Positions 27,488 through 36,510 of a stretch of 64,000 bases of DNA are shown here, piece by piece. The position numbers and the translations under genes were made by a program. Position 1 is the first letter of the stretch. Every line of letters starts with the position of its first letter. Below the pieces are notes generated by a model that was not told the origin of the DNA, did no database searches, and worked only from the letters and a program-made list of their open reading frames with translations. The stretch is from Hyphomonas sp. (lineage in GTDB: Bacteria; Pseudomonadota; Alphaproteobacteria; Caulobacterales; Hyphomonadaceae): contig PACZ01000024.1 in NCBI GenBank assembly GCA_002700305.1, positions 372,001 to 436,000 of the forward strand, given 5' to 3'.

Positions 27488-28135
27488 ATGCAGTCCGTGA
27501 CGTCCGCACAGACAGGAGCCATTGGTGGCAACAAATCGAAAAGCCCGGCTAAAGTGAGCGCCCTGCCCGGCCGCTCCTCGCTGGATGGCGAACTGATGTC
27601 ACGGGTTGTGACATCAGCTGACCGCGACGCGTTCAACGCGCTTGCGGTGCACTATGCGCCTCGTCTGAAGGCCTGGTTGATGCATCGCGGCGAAGGCGAC
27701 TCGACGAGTGAAGATATTGTCCAGGATGTCCTCACCGCTGTCTGGCAAAAAGCAGAGAGTTTCGACAGCACCAAAGCCAGCTTTTCCACCTGGGTCTATC
27801 GCATGACCCGCAACCGTTGGATCGATCACAAGCGCAAACATGACCGGCTGCAGCCAACAGCGCCAAGCGACATGATCAACCTCGTCGATGAACCAGACGA
27901 CTCCCTTCACGCTGGTCTGGAAGAGGCAGAAGCCGCTCAAGCCGTCAGAGATGCACTTGCGACACTCCCACCCGAACAGAAACAGATGCTCTATCTCGCC
28001 TTCTTCGAAGGCCTGTCGCACAGCGCAATCGCTGAACGGACCGGGATCGCTATCGGCACCGTGAAAAGCCGGATTCGCGCCCCGTTGAAGAAACTCAGAA
28101 CCACACTTGAAGCCCATCGAAAGGATGTCCCATGA
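27488..28135 (+). CDS. rpoE: ECF sigma factor, RpoE/ChrR (singlet-oxygen) group
   Basis: The 215-residue protein has sigma region 2 (DAFNALAVHYAPRLKAWLM, SEDIVQDVLTAVWQKAESFD, FSTWVYRMTRNRWIDHKR) and region 4 (LPPEQKQMLYLAFFEGLSHS followed by the HTH of AERTGIAIGTVKSRI). I chose the ATG with AGGAGG 5 nt upstream; the longer reading would start inside the -35 element. It overlaps the ChrR-like gene by ATGA. In relatives such factors turn on photo-oxidative stress genes, and the divergent DUF1365 operon is a typical target. Confidence 0.92.
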   Translation: MQSVTSAQTGAIGGNKSKSPAKVSALPGRSSLDGELMSRVVTSADRDAFNALAVHYAPRLKAWLMHRGEGDSTSEDIVQDVLTAVWQKAESFDSTKASFSTWVYRMTRNRWIDHKRKHDRLQPTAPSDMINLVDEPDDSLHAGLEEAEAAQAVRDALATLPPEQKQMLYLAFFEGLSHSAIAERTGIAIGTVKSRIRAPLKKLRTTLEAHRKDVP

Positions 28136-28806
28136 GTACGGCACATTCCCTGCCGATCACAGTTGGCGACGACTGGCTGGCCATGCAATCGGCGGGGTCC
28201 CTCTCGCCTTTCAAGCAATTGCTGCTGACCTGTCAGGCGGACATGGAGCCACGTCTGCGCCCCATCTTCGCCTCGGACGATCATGTTGCCGGCGCTCTGC
28301 TTGAGAGCGCGAAACCCGCAGCGCTGTCAGACGATTTCCTGGCTCGCCTCGACGCCCGCCTGACCGAAGGTGAACAGGCGCAGGCACAGGTATCCGAAGC
28401 GGCGGAAACCTCCATCGCGCCGGACTGGATGCCCGCCCCATTGGCGGACTATATGCGCCGCAATGGCCGCAGGCTCAGATGGCGTAATGCCGGTGTCGGC
28501 GTGCAGCAGGCGCGTCTCGGCCGCAGCCGGCGCGGTGAACGGCTTTATTTGCTCCGCGCAAAGCCAGGGCTTCCCGTTCCGCGTCACTCCCATAGCGGAC
28601 AGGAATGGACGCTGGTTCTCTCCGGCGGCTACAAGTCCGGTACACAGCAATATGTTGCCGGCGACCTGCACCAGGAAGACGAGTCCTGCATGCATGACCT
28701 GCGGATCGATGATGACGGTCCCTGCATCTCGCTGGTCGTGGATGAAGGCAAGCTCAGGTTCGCCAATCCCCTGCTTCGCCTGTTCCAGCCCGTTGTCGGA
28801 ATTTAA
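28132..28806 (+). CDS. chrR: ChrR-family anti-sigma factor with cupin domain
   Basis: The 224-residue protein has a short N-terminal anti-sigma region and a C-terminal cupin. The cupin keeps metal ligands in RHSHSGQEWTLVL (H-x-H-x3-E) and a later His (LHQEDESCMHDL), as in ChrR. The N-terminal zinc site is odd: family proteins have H-x3-C-x2-C, while here the segment is LLLTCQAD, leaving Cys34 but no matching His and an Asp in place of the second Cys. The gene is translationally coupled to its sigma factor. Singlet oxygen is the known trigger in Rhodobacter; whether that holds here depends on the altered zinc site. Confidence 0.85.
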   Translation: MSTAHSLPITVGDDWLAMQSAGSLSPFKQLLLTCQADMEPRLRPIFASDDHVAGALLESAKPAALSDDFLARLDARLTEGEQAQAQVSEAAETSIAPDWMPAPLADYMRRNGRRLRWRNAGVGVQQARLGRSRRGERLYLLRAKPGLPVPRHSHSGQEWTLVLSGGYKSGTQQYVAGDLHQEDESCMHDLRIDDDGPCISLVVDEGKLRFANPLLRLFQPVVGI

Positions 28807-28837
28807 CCGGTCGGCGCTTACCGACCAGAAGGTTCCG

Positions 28838-29992
28838 TCAGGAAACGCTCAGGTTCGCTGACCAGACACGCATGAAATTGCCACCAAGAAAAGCTGCCAG
28901 CTCCTGCTCGCTCATGCCTTTGCGGCGCAACAGGGCGACGAGATCTGGCAGCCGGCGGTAATCATCGAAAACCGGCTTGTAGTTGGCATCCATATCCGTG
29001 CCGAGACAGACATGCTCTATCCCGACCATGTCGATCAGCTGGAAAATCCTGTCCGCGAAACCGGCAAGATCACTCACTTCGATACCCGCCGGCCAGGCGC
29101 CAATGATCCCGCCAGCGTCCGCCGCCGCCCTGGCCAGCTCCAGTGATATGAACCGCGGATGATAAGAATGCGCCGAACTGATGTGCGTATGCGTAAACAT
29201 GACCGGCCGGGTACTGAGCTCCAGCGCCCTGAACGCACCGGCTTCCGCCATGTGGGACAAGTCGATGACCATGCCTAGGCGGTTCATCTCGCGCACGATC
29301 GCATCCCCGTCCGGTGTCAGGCTGCCATGAACCGGCGAATTGGTCATGGCATCGGCCAGATCGTTTGTCCGATAGTGAACAAGGGTCACAGACCGCACGC
29401 CATCCTCATGGGCTTCCCGTACCCGCTCCACAGACCCTTCGAGGAAGTCGCCGCCTTCCACCGTCCAGATCGCGCCCGGCCGCTGCGCCGGGCGTAGGTC
29501 TGACAGCTGATCCGGGGCAAGTATTTCGGTCACCAAACCATCTTTGGCCAGGCGCTTTAGATTCCCGATCTGTACCTTGTAGCTTTCCCAGGCTTCGCCC
29601 TCATTGAAGGGCCGCTGCGCTTCGAGGCCTTTCCCTTTTGCCAGATTGAGCACATTGAAATCAGACACCGCCGCAAAGCAGGCAGCTGCAAGGTGCCCAC
29701 GCCGCATGTCACTGATCGTGCGCCGCTCAAAGCCGGACTGCGCCTTGTAGACCTTCAAGAGCGGCGCGAGCCCCGACGCATCGCGGGCAAAGGTTCGGCC
29801 GGGATGGGCATGACTGTCGATGGCTGGGTACTTGTCCAGCAAGGCAATCGCCGCGGCGCGCTCTTCGTCCGAGACTTCGAAGCCCAGAGGCGCCGCCGCT
29901 GGCCGCTTGCGCAGCCAGTAGGCTCCATAGGCCACTCCTGCTCCGGCGACGAGGCCACCGCCGATCAAGGCGCGTCGTGTCAGTTTTCCCAT
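28838..29992 (-). CDS. Exported membrane dipeptidase (peptidase family M19)
   Basis: The 384-residue enzyme begins MGKLTRRALIGGGLVAGAG, a twin-arginine signal or anchor. Renal-dipeptidase features follow: AIDSHAHPGR (metal-binding, His-x-His instead of the more common His-x-Asp), WTVEGGDFLE with the bridging Glu, VIDLSHMAEAG, VMFTHTHISSAHSYHPR and CLGTDMDANYKP. It would cleave dipeptides in the periplasm. It ends a minus-strand operon after an isochorismatase-like and a TetR gene, and faces a TonB receptor and an M14-like peptidase, consistent with peptide use. Confidence 0.9.
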   Translation of the reverse strand: MGKLTRRALIGGGLVAGAGVAYGAYWLRKRPAAAPLGFEVSDEERAAAIALLDKYPAIDSHAHPGRTFARDASGLAPLLKVYKAQSGFERRTISDMRRGHLAAACFAAVSDFNVLNLAKGKGLEAQRPFNEGEAWESYKVQIGNLKRLAKDGLVTEILAPDQLSDLRPAQRPGAIWTVEGGDFLEGSVERVREAHEDGVRSVTLVHYRTNDLADAMTNSPVHGSLTPDGDAIVREMNRLGMVIDLSHMAEAGAFRALELSTRPVMFTHTHISSAHSYHPRFISLELARAAADAGGIIGAWPAGIEVSDLAGFADRIFQLIDMVGIEHVCLGTDMDANYKPVFDDYRRLPDLVALLRRKGMSEQELAAFLGGNFMRVWSANLSVS

Positions 29993-30019
29993 TCTACTGT
30001 CCCTCCCTAGGGCTACGCT

Positions 30020-30754
30020 TCACGCCGTTGCGCTCAACGACGCGAACTCCTTGATCGCCTCATCTGCTGTGAGGGCGAACCCATAGGACGCGAGCTTTCC
30101 GATTGTCGCATGATAAGATTCCATCAGGTAGGTCGTGGTCGCATCACTCACCACCCGCGTGACGTATCCATAATCGAGGGCGACACGGATCGTGGTCTCC
30201 ACGCATTCGTCTGTCAGGAAGCCCACCACGATCAGGTGTTCGATTCCCATATTCCGCAGCGTGGAATCGAGACCGGTGCCGGTGAAGGCGCCGCTGGCGG
30301 TTTTGGTGATGACGATTTCGCCATTTATCGGTTTGGTCGGTTCGAGGAATTGTGCACCCGCACTTCCCGGCGGAAAATTCCAGCCGAGACGGCTGTGCAG
30401 CTGGCCGGTGTCGCGCCCGGTGTCTGACATGGACTGAATTTTCACGTGGATCGGCGGGATCCCCGCAGCCCTTGCTGCGTCCAGCACACGCGCAGCCTGG
30501 ACTACTGCAGCATTAAACCGGACTTCGTAGTCACTGAGCGCGGCCCGGACAGCGTCTTCCGGCAACCCGGCCTCAACAGCATTTTTCAAATGATAGGAAG
30601 GCTCCGCCAGATGCTGGATGTCGATCAGTAGAAGCGCGGTGTTGTCCTGCGCCATCTTCGGCGGCGCCTTGGGTGCCTTGGAGGACGCGCTCAGGATCTC
30701 GGTCAAGCCGACCTCGCGGCTGGCAGTTTCCACAGGCTGACTGGCTGTCATCAT
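30020..30754 (-). CDS. Isochorismatase-family cysteine hydrolase
   Basis: The 244-residue cytoplasmic protein has the family core: ALLLIDIQHL (catalytic Asp), a Lys in VITKTASGAFTGTGLD, and the Cys nucleophile in VGFLTDECVETTIRVALDYG. Members hydrolyse amides or vinyl ethers; the substrate here is unknown. It lies 21 bp downstream of a TetR gene and ahead of the dipeptidase gene. An acidic or neutral soluble enzyme with no signal peptide, unlike the second isochorismatase-like protein in this window. Confidence 0.85.
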   Translation of the reverse strand: MMTASQPVETASREVGLTEILSASSKAPKAPPKMAQDNTALLLIDIQHLAEPSYHLKNAVEAGLPEDAVRAALSDYEVRFNAAVVQAARVLDAARAAGIPPIHVKIQSMSDTGRDTGQLHSRLGWNFPPGSAGAQFLEPTKPINGEIVITKTASGAFTGTGLDSTLRNMGIEHLIVVGFLTDECVETTIRVALDYGYVTRVVSDATTTYLMESYHATIGKLASYGFALTADEAIKEFASLSATA

Positions 30755-30775
30755 ACTTTCCTTTTCAATGGGGTT

Positions 30776-31510
30776 TTAGCGCTCGGCCTTGAACGGATCC
30801 TGGCTGGCCTCGCGCACGTGACGCTTACCCTTCGCGCTCAACAGGCCGCCAAGGTTCACCTCGAAAACCCGTGCAACGAGTTCTTCATCATCGAGTGCCT
30901 CTGGCGCTATATATTGCAGCTGTTCGGCCGAATAGATGTGCGCAAGGCCCAAAGCCGTCGTCTGCAAAGAGGTCTTCACCACCGCCATGTCCACTTCAAG
31001 AAACAGGCCCGCTTCCATGCATTCGCGCGTCAGCGCGGTTGTGAGATCCAGCGCCTTCTTGCGCAGCGACTGATACTCCGGCGAGGCAAGCATTTCCTCC
31101 GTCTCCAAACTCTTCATGAGACGGAAATAGCCGGGATGGGTCCGGCCGAATAGGACGTAGGCGTGCCCGATCGCGATAAGACGGGCGAGTGGCGACGGCT
31201 TTGACAAGCTGATCGCCCTATTACGGTAGTCTTCCTGAATGGCGTAGCCGGCGATGGCTGTTTCAACCAGCAGGCTCTGCTTGCTTTCGAAGTGACGGTA
31301 AATCGCAGGCGTCGAAGTGCCGACCAGTTTGGCGACATCCTTCAACTGGAAATCAAGTGAAGACTTCTGAGCGATCAACTTGGCGACGGATTCGATGATC
31401 GCATTGCGAAGATCGCCGTGGTGGTAACCGGCTTTCTTCACAATGCCACGTTTCGCGGCGGCTCTGACATTTGCCATGTCTTTTATGTCACTCGATGATT
31501 CAAAAGCCAT
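30776..31510 (-). CDS. TetR-family regulator (WHG-type) of the receptor/peptidase divergon
   Basis: This 244-residue regulator has a TetR HTH in LKDVAKLVGTSTPAIYRHFE and a C-terminal region resembling the WHG domain (GHAYVLFGRTHPGYFRLMKS). Two starts are possible, MAFESS or the later MANVRAAAKRG. It is divergent from the TonB receptor gene, with a palindromic element in the shared region, and heads the isochorismatase-dipeptidase operon. It probably controls both directions. Confidence 0.87.
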   Translation of the reverse strand: MAFESSSDIKDMANVRAAAKRGIVKKAGYHHGDLRNAIIESVAKLIAQKSSLDFQLKDVAKLVGTSTPAIYRHFESKQSLLVETAIAGYAIQEDYRNRAISLSKPSPLARLIAIGHAYVLFGRTHPGYFRLMKSLETEEMLASPEYQSLRKKALDLTTALTRECMEAGLFLEVDMAVVKTSLQTTALGLAHIYSAEQLQYIAPEALDDEELVARVFEVNLGGLLSAKGKRHVREASQDPFKAER

Positions 31511-31529
31511 TCTGCACCAGAACGGTGCG

Positions 31530-31557
31530 TTGACACAGCAATGTTAACTTAATTAAC
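31530..31557. promoter_or_regulatory. Promoter and operator-like repeat between TetR and TonB receptor genes
   Basis: TTGACA (31530-31535) is a good plus-strand -35 element. The inverted repeat GTTAA-CTTAA-TTAAC (31543-31557) occupies the spacer and -10 position, where a bound TetR dimer would repress. Confidence 0.45.
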
Positions 31558-31654
31558 TTGGCGGTCAACATCTGGGTAAGTTGCGCCTTTGCATGACGTT
31601 TCCTCCCGCTGGGGCACTTCCGGATTTCAGATAGTCAAATAAGGGAAGAAAAGA

Positions 31655-34048
31655 ATGACGTCTAAACTCCTCATGGGGGCGAGCTGCCTCATCCTGTCCG
31701 CTGCCGCCCCGTGGGCAACCGCGGTGGCACAGACCGAATCGACCGATACGCCTGTTGCCGCCCAGGGCACCAATGGAGACGAAGAAGCGAAAGTCTACGA
31801 AAGCATTGTCGTGACCGCCACGCGGCGCGCCGAGAAGCTGTCTGAAGTTCCGATTGCCATGTCCGTCTTCGGCGACGACGCCATCGACCAGACCAGCGTG
31901 CGCGAGCTTTCCGAAATCTCGGAATACATCCCCAACGTCTCGATCTCCGGCCATAACGACTTCCGCTCCGTCATCACCATTCGCGGCGTCGGCTCGGCCT
32001 CCCGCAATATCGGTTTCGACAGCCGCGTCGGCGTCTATGTCGACGGCGTCTATATGGGCCAGTCCCCGGCCGTGAACCAAGAACTGCTGGACCTTGAGCG
32101 CGTCGAAGTGCTGCGCGGACCGCAGGGCATGCTGTTTGGCAAGAACACCGTCGCCGGCGCTATCAGCCTCGTCACCAAGAAGCCGTCCGACGAATTCTAC
32201 GGCAAGGCAAGCGTCAATGTCGGCAACTACAACCTGCGCGAACTGCAAGGCATGGTGAATTTGCCAATCGCGAAGAACGTTGCCGCCAAGCTCTCGATCT
32301 CCAAGACGGACCGCGATGGATACATCGACAATATCACAACCGGCAATGACCTCGACACCAAAGACGTGCTGGCTTATCGCGCCCAGCTGCGCATCACGCC
32401 GACGGACAAGCTCGAGATCAACCTCGCCTATGACGGTCTGAAGACCGACAACAAGATTCTCGTTGGCGAGCCCCTCACCGACACGCTCGGCATTCAGAAG
32501 GTCACGATCGCTCCGGAACCGCGCAAAGTCGCATTTGATTTTGACCCCACCGAAGACCGCGATGTCTCCGGTGCCATGATGGACCTGACCTACAAGTTCG
32601 ACAACGGCTTCACCGCCAAGTCGATCACCGGCTACCGCGATACGGAAGCGAACTACAAGAACGCGACCGACTATGCGCCGGTTTCGATGCTCTACGTCGA
32701 ATATGGCGACAAGTTCGAACAGTTGAGCCAGGAATTCCAGCTTATCTCGCCGGACGACAACGCGTTCACCTACATGGCCGGCCTCTACTATTACAATCAG
32801 AGTGCTGACACGAACCGGGATGTGTTCCTTGGTGACGACTTTCTGACAGCCTTTATCCAGCCGGTTGTGGCCCCAAGCGTTGCGCCGCTGTTGAACCTGG
32901 ATCCCAACAACCTGACCGAAGCGCAATTGGCCTTCATCTCGTCGCTCGCGGGCTTTGGCCCGGTCGGATCGAAGGTCATCAACGCCGGCACGGTCGATAC
33001 CGAAAGCTTCGCAGCCTATTTCAACGGCAGCTATGATTTTGCCGACCGCTGGACCCTCGGCTTCGGCCTGCGTTACAGCGTTGAGGACAAGGATGTGAAC
33101 TGGCTGCTCGATGGCCGCAATTCCGGCGTCTTCAGAATTGGCTCGACCAATGTTGCACCGGGCGATTCGACCACGGCCCCCACGCCGCTGGTCAATGACC
33201 GGCGCGACAGCTTCCTGTCGCCGGCCGTCAGCCTCAGCTATGCCGTCACAGACCAGAGCAATCTTTATGTGAAGTATTCCTCCGGCTACAAGAGCGGCGG
33301 CTTCAACCTCGACTTCATCAATGAAGACGAACTGGCTGCCAATTCCGGTCTGGAGTTTGGCAAGGAAACTGTCGATGCCTATGAAATCGGTCTGAAGAAC
33401 GAGTTCATGAACGGCCGGTTCACGCTGAACCTTGCCGGTTTCTACTCGGGCTATGACGACTATCAGGTGAACCAGTTCGTCGATCTTGGCGGCGGTCGCA
33501 CATCGATCCGCATCACCAATGCCGCGAAAGTCATCACCCAGGGCATCGAAGCGGAGTTCAACCTTCAGGCTACTGATAACTTCTCCCTGCAAGGATCTGC
33601 CGGTTATCTCGATGCCACCTTCGATTCCTTCCCTGGCGGCGGCACGGCCGGCGGCGACGTCTCCGGCAATCAGCTGCCCGGCGCCTCGAAATGGTCGGCC
33701 TCCCTTGGCGGTCTCTATACCCGCGATCTCCCATCGCTCGGCGCGACGTTCCTCACGCGTCTCGACATGACCTACAAGGATGGGTTCTACACCACGGTGG
33801 ACAACCAGAAGACCACGACGCTGCCCAGCACACAGGTCGTGCCTTACGGCTATATCGACTCCGTGACGCTGCTGAACGGCCGTGTCGGCCTGCAAAGCGA
33901 CAATGGACGGTATGAAGTCTATCTCTGGGGCCGGAACCTTACGGACGAGGATTATCTGATTGATGATTTCCGCGACTTCCTGGGCACCATCGTCAACCAC
34001 CCGAACATCGGGCGGACTTACGGCGCTGAACTGGTTGTGAACTTCTGA
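31655..34048 (+). CDS. TonB-dependent receptor
   Basis: The 797-residue receptor has a signal peptide (PWATAVAQ), a TonB box region (SIVVTATRR), the plug domain (VPIAMSVFGDDAI, VITIRGVGSAS, GVYVDGVYMGQ, VLRGPQGMLFGKNTVAGAIS) and a 22-strand-type barrel ending in an aromatic Phe (GRTYGAELVVNF). This subfamily is abundant in marine Alphaproteobacteria. A peptidase gene follows within 4 bp, so peptides are a plausible substrate. A long open frame on the opposite strand is only a codon-bias shadow. Confidence 0.95.
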   Translation: MTSKLLMGASCLILSAAAPWATAVAQTESTDTPVAAQGTNGDEEAKVYESIVVTATRRAEKLSEVPIAMSVFGDDAIDQTSVRELSEISEYIPNVSISGHNDFRSVITIRGVGSASRNIGFDSRVGVYVDGVYMGQSPAVNQELLDLERVEVLRGPQGMLFGKNTVAGAISLVTKKPSDEFYGKASVNVGNYNLRELQGMVNLPIAKNVAAKLSISKTDRDGYIDNITTGNDLDTKDVLAYRAQLRITPTDKLEINLAYDGLKTDNKILVGEPLTDTLGIQKVTIAPEPRKVAFDFDPTEDRDVSGAMMDLTYKFDNGFTAKSITGYRDTEANYKNATDYAPVSMLYVEYGDKFEQLSQEFQLISPDDNAFTYMAGLYYYNQSADTNRDVFLGDDFLTAFIQPVVAPSVAPLLNLDPNNLTEAQLAFISSLAGFGPVGSKVINAGTVDTESFAAYFNGSYDFADRWTLGFGLRYSVEDKDVNWLLDGRNSGVFRIGSTNVAPGDSTTAPTPLVNDRRDSFLSPAVSLSYAVTDQSNLYVKYSSGYKSGGFNLDFINEDELAANSGLEFGKETVDAYEIGLKNEFMNGRFTLNLAGFYSGYDDYQVNQFVDLGGGRTSIRITNAAKVITQGIEAEFNLQATDNFSLQGSAGYLDATFDSFPGGGTAGGDVSGNQLPGASKWSASLGGLYTRDLPSLGATFLTRLDMTYKDGFYTTVDNQKTTTLPSTQVVPYGYIDSVTLLNGRVGLQSDNGRYEVYLWGRNLTDEDYLIDDFRDFLGTIVNHPNIGRTYGAELVVNF

Positions 34049-34051
34049 TCG

Positions 34052-35212
34052 ATGACTGATCCTTCTCTGCCGGGAAATGCATCGTATCCCTCCATCGGGG
34101 ATGCGGTGCTTTCCCGGCGGTTTTCTGCTTCCTATTCGGAAGGCCGCCAGAAGTTTCTCACGTCATGCCGGAACAATGGCTTTGCGTTGAGTAGCCACCA
34201 CCACCCTTCCCTGAAAGGGCCTTCCGGGGAAGACCTGGCAATAGACGCGGCCTGGCTCGGGCCAGAGAATGCCTCTCGCGTCGTCATTTTCAGCTGCGGA
34301 ACGCACGGACTGGAAGCCGCACCGGGTGCTGCGACCATGCTCCATTGGCTGGAGACAGGCGGACCAAGCCGTCTTCCAGGTGATATGGCCGTGCTTCTGA
34401 TTCATGCGATCAATCCCTTTGGATGGGCGTGGGCGCACCGGATCAATGAGAATGGCATTGACCTGAACCGGAACTTTGCTGATCGGGGCAATGCGCTGCC
34501 ATCAAATACAGCGTACAAGGATATTCACCACCTCCTTATGGACACCTCAATGGATGAGGATGGCCTCAGCCGATTTGTGCAAGGGTTCCACAAACTGGCT
34601 GCGCAAAAAGGGATGAACACCGCCCTGACTGGCATAACCTCCGGGCAATATGACTTTCCGGACGGACTGAGCTTTGGCGGCGACGCGCTCAGCTGGTCTG
34701 GCGAGGTCCTCTTTCAGATCGCCCGTGACCACCTCAGACAGGCGGAAAAGATCGCCCATATCGACTGGCATACCGGCATCGGCGAATACGGACGAGCGCA
34801 CTTCATCCTTGATGAACCAAAAGCCTCGGAAAGCTATTCGGTCCTGTCCAGCTGGTGGCCGGATCACACCATCCACTGCGACGACGTCGTTGAGGGTGTG
34901 TCGATCTTTTACAATGGCCTCTTCCTTGAGGGGCTCCGGAAGGACATCCGTTCGTTTAGCCCGGCACAGGTCGTGAATGTGACGATCGAATGGGGCACCT
35001 ATGATGTCGAAAAGATGGTGCAGGCATTGGTCATGGATAACTGGCTGATGCATCGCGCCAACGGCTCGAGCCCGGCTCAGGTCGATGCCGTCCGGAGTGA
35101 CCTGATCGAACGCTTCTATCCGCGCGACCCAGCCTGGCGCAGCAGCGTGCTGAAGACCTCCGAAACTATCTATGCCCAGGCAATTGCCGGTCTGGACAAT
35201 TGGAGCGATTGA
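34052..35212 (+). CDS. DUF2817 M14-like zinc carboxypeptidase
   Basis: This 386-residue protein has the carboxypeptidase-like metal motif CGTHGLEAAPG (H-x2-E), a substrate Arg/Asn region INENGIDLNRNF, and a third zinc-ligand region HIDWHTGIGEYG. These are the DUF2817 landmarks. No signal peptide is visible, so it probably acts in the cytoplasm. It starts 4 bp after the TonB receptor gene and is its operon partner, suggesting trimming of imported peptides or a peptide-like substrate. Confidence 0.87.
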   Translation: MTDPSLPGNASYPSIGDAVLSRRFSASYSEGRQKFLTSCRNNGFALSSHHHPSLKGPSGEDLAIDAAWLGPENASRVVIFSCGTHGLEAAPGAATMLHWLETGGPSRLPGDMAVLLIHAINPFGWAWAHRINENGIDLNRNFADRGNALPSNTAYKDIHHLLMDTSMDEDGLSRFVQGFHKLAAQKGMNTALTGITSGQYDFPDGLSFGGDALSWSGEVLFQIARDHLRQAEKIAHIDWHTGIGEYGRAHFILDEPKASESYSVLSSWWPDHTIHCDDVVEGVSIFYNGLFLEGLRKDIRSFSPAQVVNVTIEWGTYDVEKMVQALVMDNWLMHRANGSSPAQVDAVRSDLIERFYPRDPAWRSSVLKTSETIYAQAIAGLDNWSD

Positions 35213-35235
35213 ACGGCCCTGCGCAATGCAGACAA

Positions 35236-35280
35236 GAAAAAAGGGCGAAGCGATCCAAACCGCTTCGCCCTCTTCATTTT
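35236..35280. terminator. Bidirectional terminator
   Basis: The perfect stem GGGCGAAGCG / CGCTTCGCCC with an 8-nt loop has TCTTCATTTT on the plus side and an A-run (GAAAAAAGG) on the other, so it can end both the plus-strand peptidase and the minus-strand aminotransferase transcripts. Confidence 0.88.
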
Positions 35281-35340
35281 CCAGACTCTCTTCAATTGCA
35301 GAACAGGGCCGGAAGCCCCCGGCAACGGGGGCGCAAACTA

Positions 35341-36510
35341 CTACGCGCCGACGATGCCCGGAAGCGCCTTGCAGAAACGTTCGACATCTTCGATCTTGCC
35401 GGTGGAGACGCGGGTCCAGTCGACATAGTCCATATATTGTCCGCGAACAGAGATCTTCTGCTCAGCGAAGGCTTTCTGGACATCATTGGCTGCTTTGCCA
35501 GACTTGAAGAAAACGAAGTTGGTTTGCGACGGCAGGTATTCCAGACCGAGCGTATCCAGGGTCGCCTTGATCATGTCACGGGCTTCGCGGACTTTCGCTT
35601 TCGAATAAGCGAGGAATTGCTCGTCATTGTAGCAGCCGATGGCAGCCGCATAGGACGTGCACGGCGACCAGGACATTGCCGTCGCCTGAATCTTCTGCGC
35701 CACTTCCGGCGAAGAGATCGTGTAGCCCATGCGGATACCGGCCATGCCGTAGATCTTCGAGAAGGTCCGCGACACGATTACGTTGTGGCCTTCCTTGATC
35801 AGCGGGATGCAGGTATTCGCATCCGGATCGTCAGCCAGTTCCATATAGGCTTCGTCGACCAGGACAGTGGTCTTCGCAGCCATCCGCTTTACGGCGGCTT
35901 TCATGTCTGCTTCTGGCGCAACGAGGCCGGTCGGGTTGTTCGGGTTGCAGAGCTGGACAAGGCCTGTGCTCTCACTGACCTTGGCTTCAATGGCTTCAAG
36001 ATCAGTGCTCATGTCGGCTTTCAGCGGCACCCGGTCGATGGTCGCCATGCCGAGACGAGCGGCATACAGCGCTGTCGTGTCCCAGAACAGGCGCGGCGCA
36101 ACAATCGGACCGTTGGGGCCATAGATCATCGCGATGGCGGACAGCGCTTCGCCCGAACCGGTGGTCAGCGCGATCTGCTCCGGCGCCACGCCATGGCGAT
36201 CCGCAATCATCTGGGCCAGCTGCTTCACTGCATCCTGCGACGCATAGTACGCGCCTTTGGAGCCCGCATATTCGATCATTTTCAGGGCAGACGGCGCCGG
36301 GCCGTAGGGGTTCTCGTTCCGCGACAGGAGCGCAACGCCTTCCGGCGGTCCGAGAAGGTAGGGGTTCTCCACAGCAACTTTCTCAGGCGGGAAAGCTGCC
36401 TCAGTTGTTTCGGCGATCGCAGAGGCGCCCGATGCGCAAGCGGTTGCACCCGCCACACCGAGACCGGTCGCACCAGCCAGAAGAAAACGTCTGGAAATAT
36501 CGTAAGCCAT
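35341..36510 (-). CDS. Tat-exported PLP aminotransferase (class I/II, histidinol-phosphate-aminotransferase-like)
   Basis: The 389-residue protein carries a twin-arginine signal (DISRRFLLAGATGLGVAG, then AxA-type sites) in front of a complete fold type I aminotransferase. Visible landmarks are SRNENPYGP, CNPNNPTG (about 188-195), VDEAYMEL with the PLP-ring Asp219/Tyr222 pair, SRTFSKIYGMAGIRMGY with the Schiff-base Lys252, and the substrate-carboxylate Arg region near the C-terminus. An exported aminotransferase is unusual because PLP enzymes normally work in the cytoplasm; Tat export would allow the folded holoenzyme across. It sits among exported peptidases and amine oxidases. A Cys at residue 25 is a weak lipobox candidate. 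Confidence 0.88.
   Translation of the reverse strand: MAYDISRRFLLAGATGLGVAGATACASGASAIAETTEAAFPPEKVAVENPYLLGPPEGVALLSRNENPYGPAPSALKMIEYAGSKGAYYASQDAVKQLAQMIADRHGVAPEQIALTTGSGEALSAIAMIYGPNGPIVAPRLFWDTTALYAARLGMATIDRVPLKADMSTDLEAIEAKVSESTGLVQLCNPNNPTGLVAPEADMKAAVKRMAAKTTVLVDEAYMELADDPDANTCIPLIKEGHNVIVSRTFSKIYGMAGIRMGYTISSPEVAQKIQATAMSWSPCTSYAAAIGCYNDEQFLAYSKAKVREARDMIKATLDTLGLEYLPSQTNFVFFKSGKAANDVQKAFAEQKISVRGQYMDYVDWTRVSTGKIEDVERFCKALPGIVGA

Noticed and set aside
31565-34000. An 811-codon open frame on the minus strand, antisense to the TonB receptor.
   Set aside because: It is the opposite-strand shadow of a high-GC gene with periodic codon bias; its translation is repetitive in V/D/G/R and has no start signal or family features.
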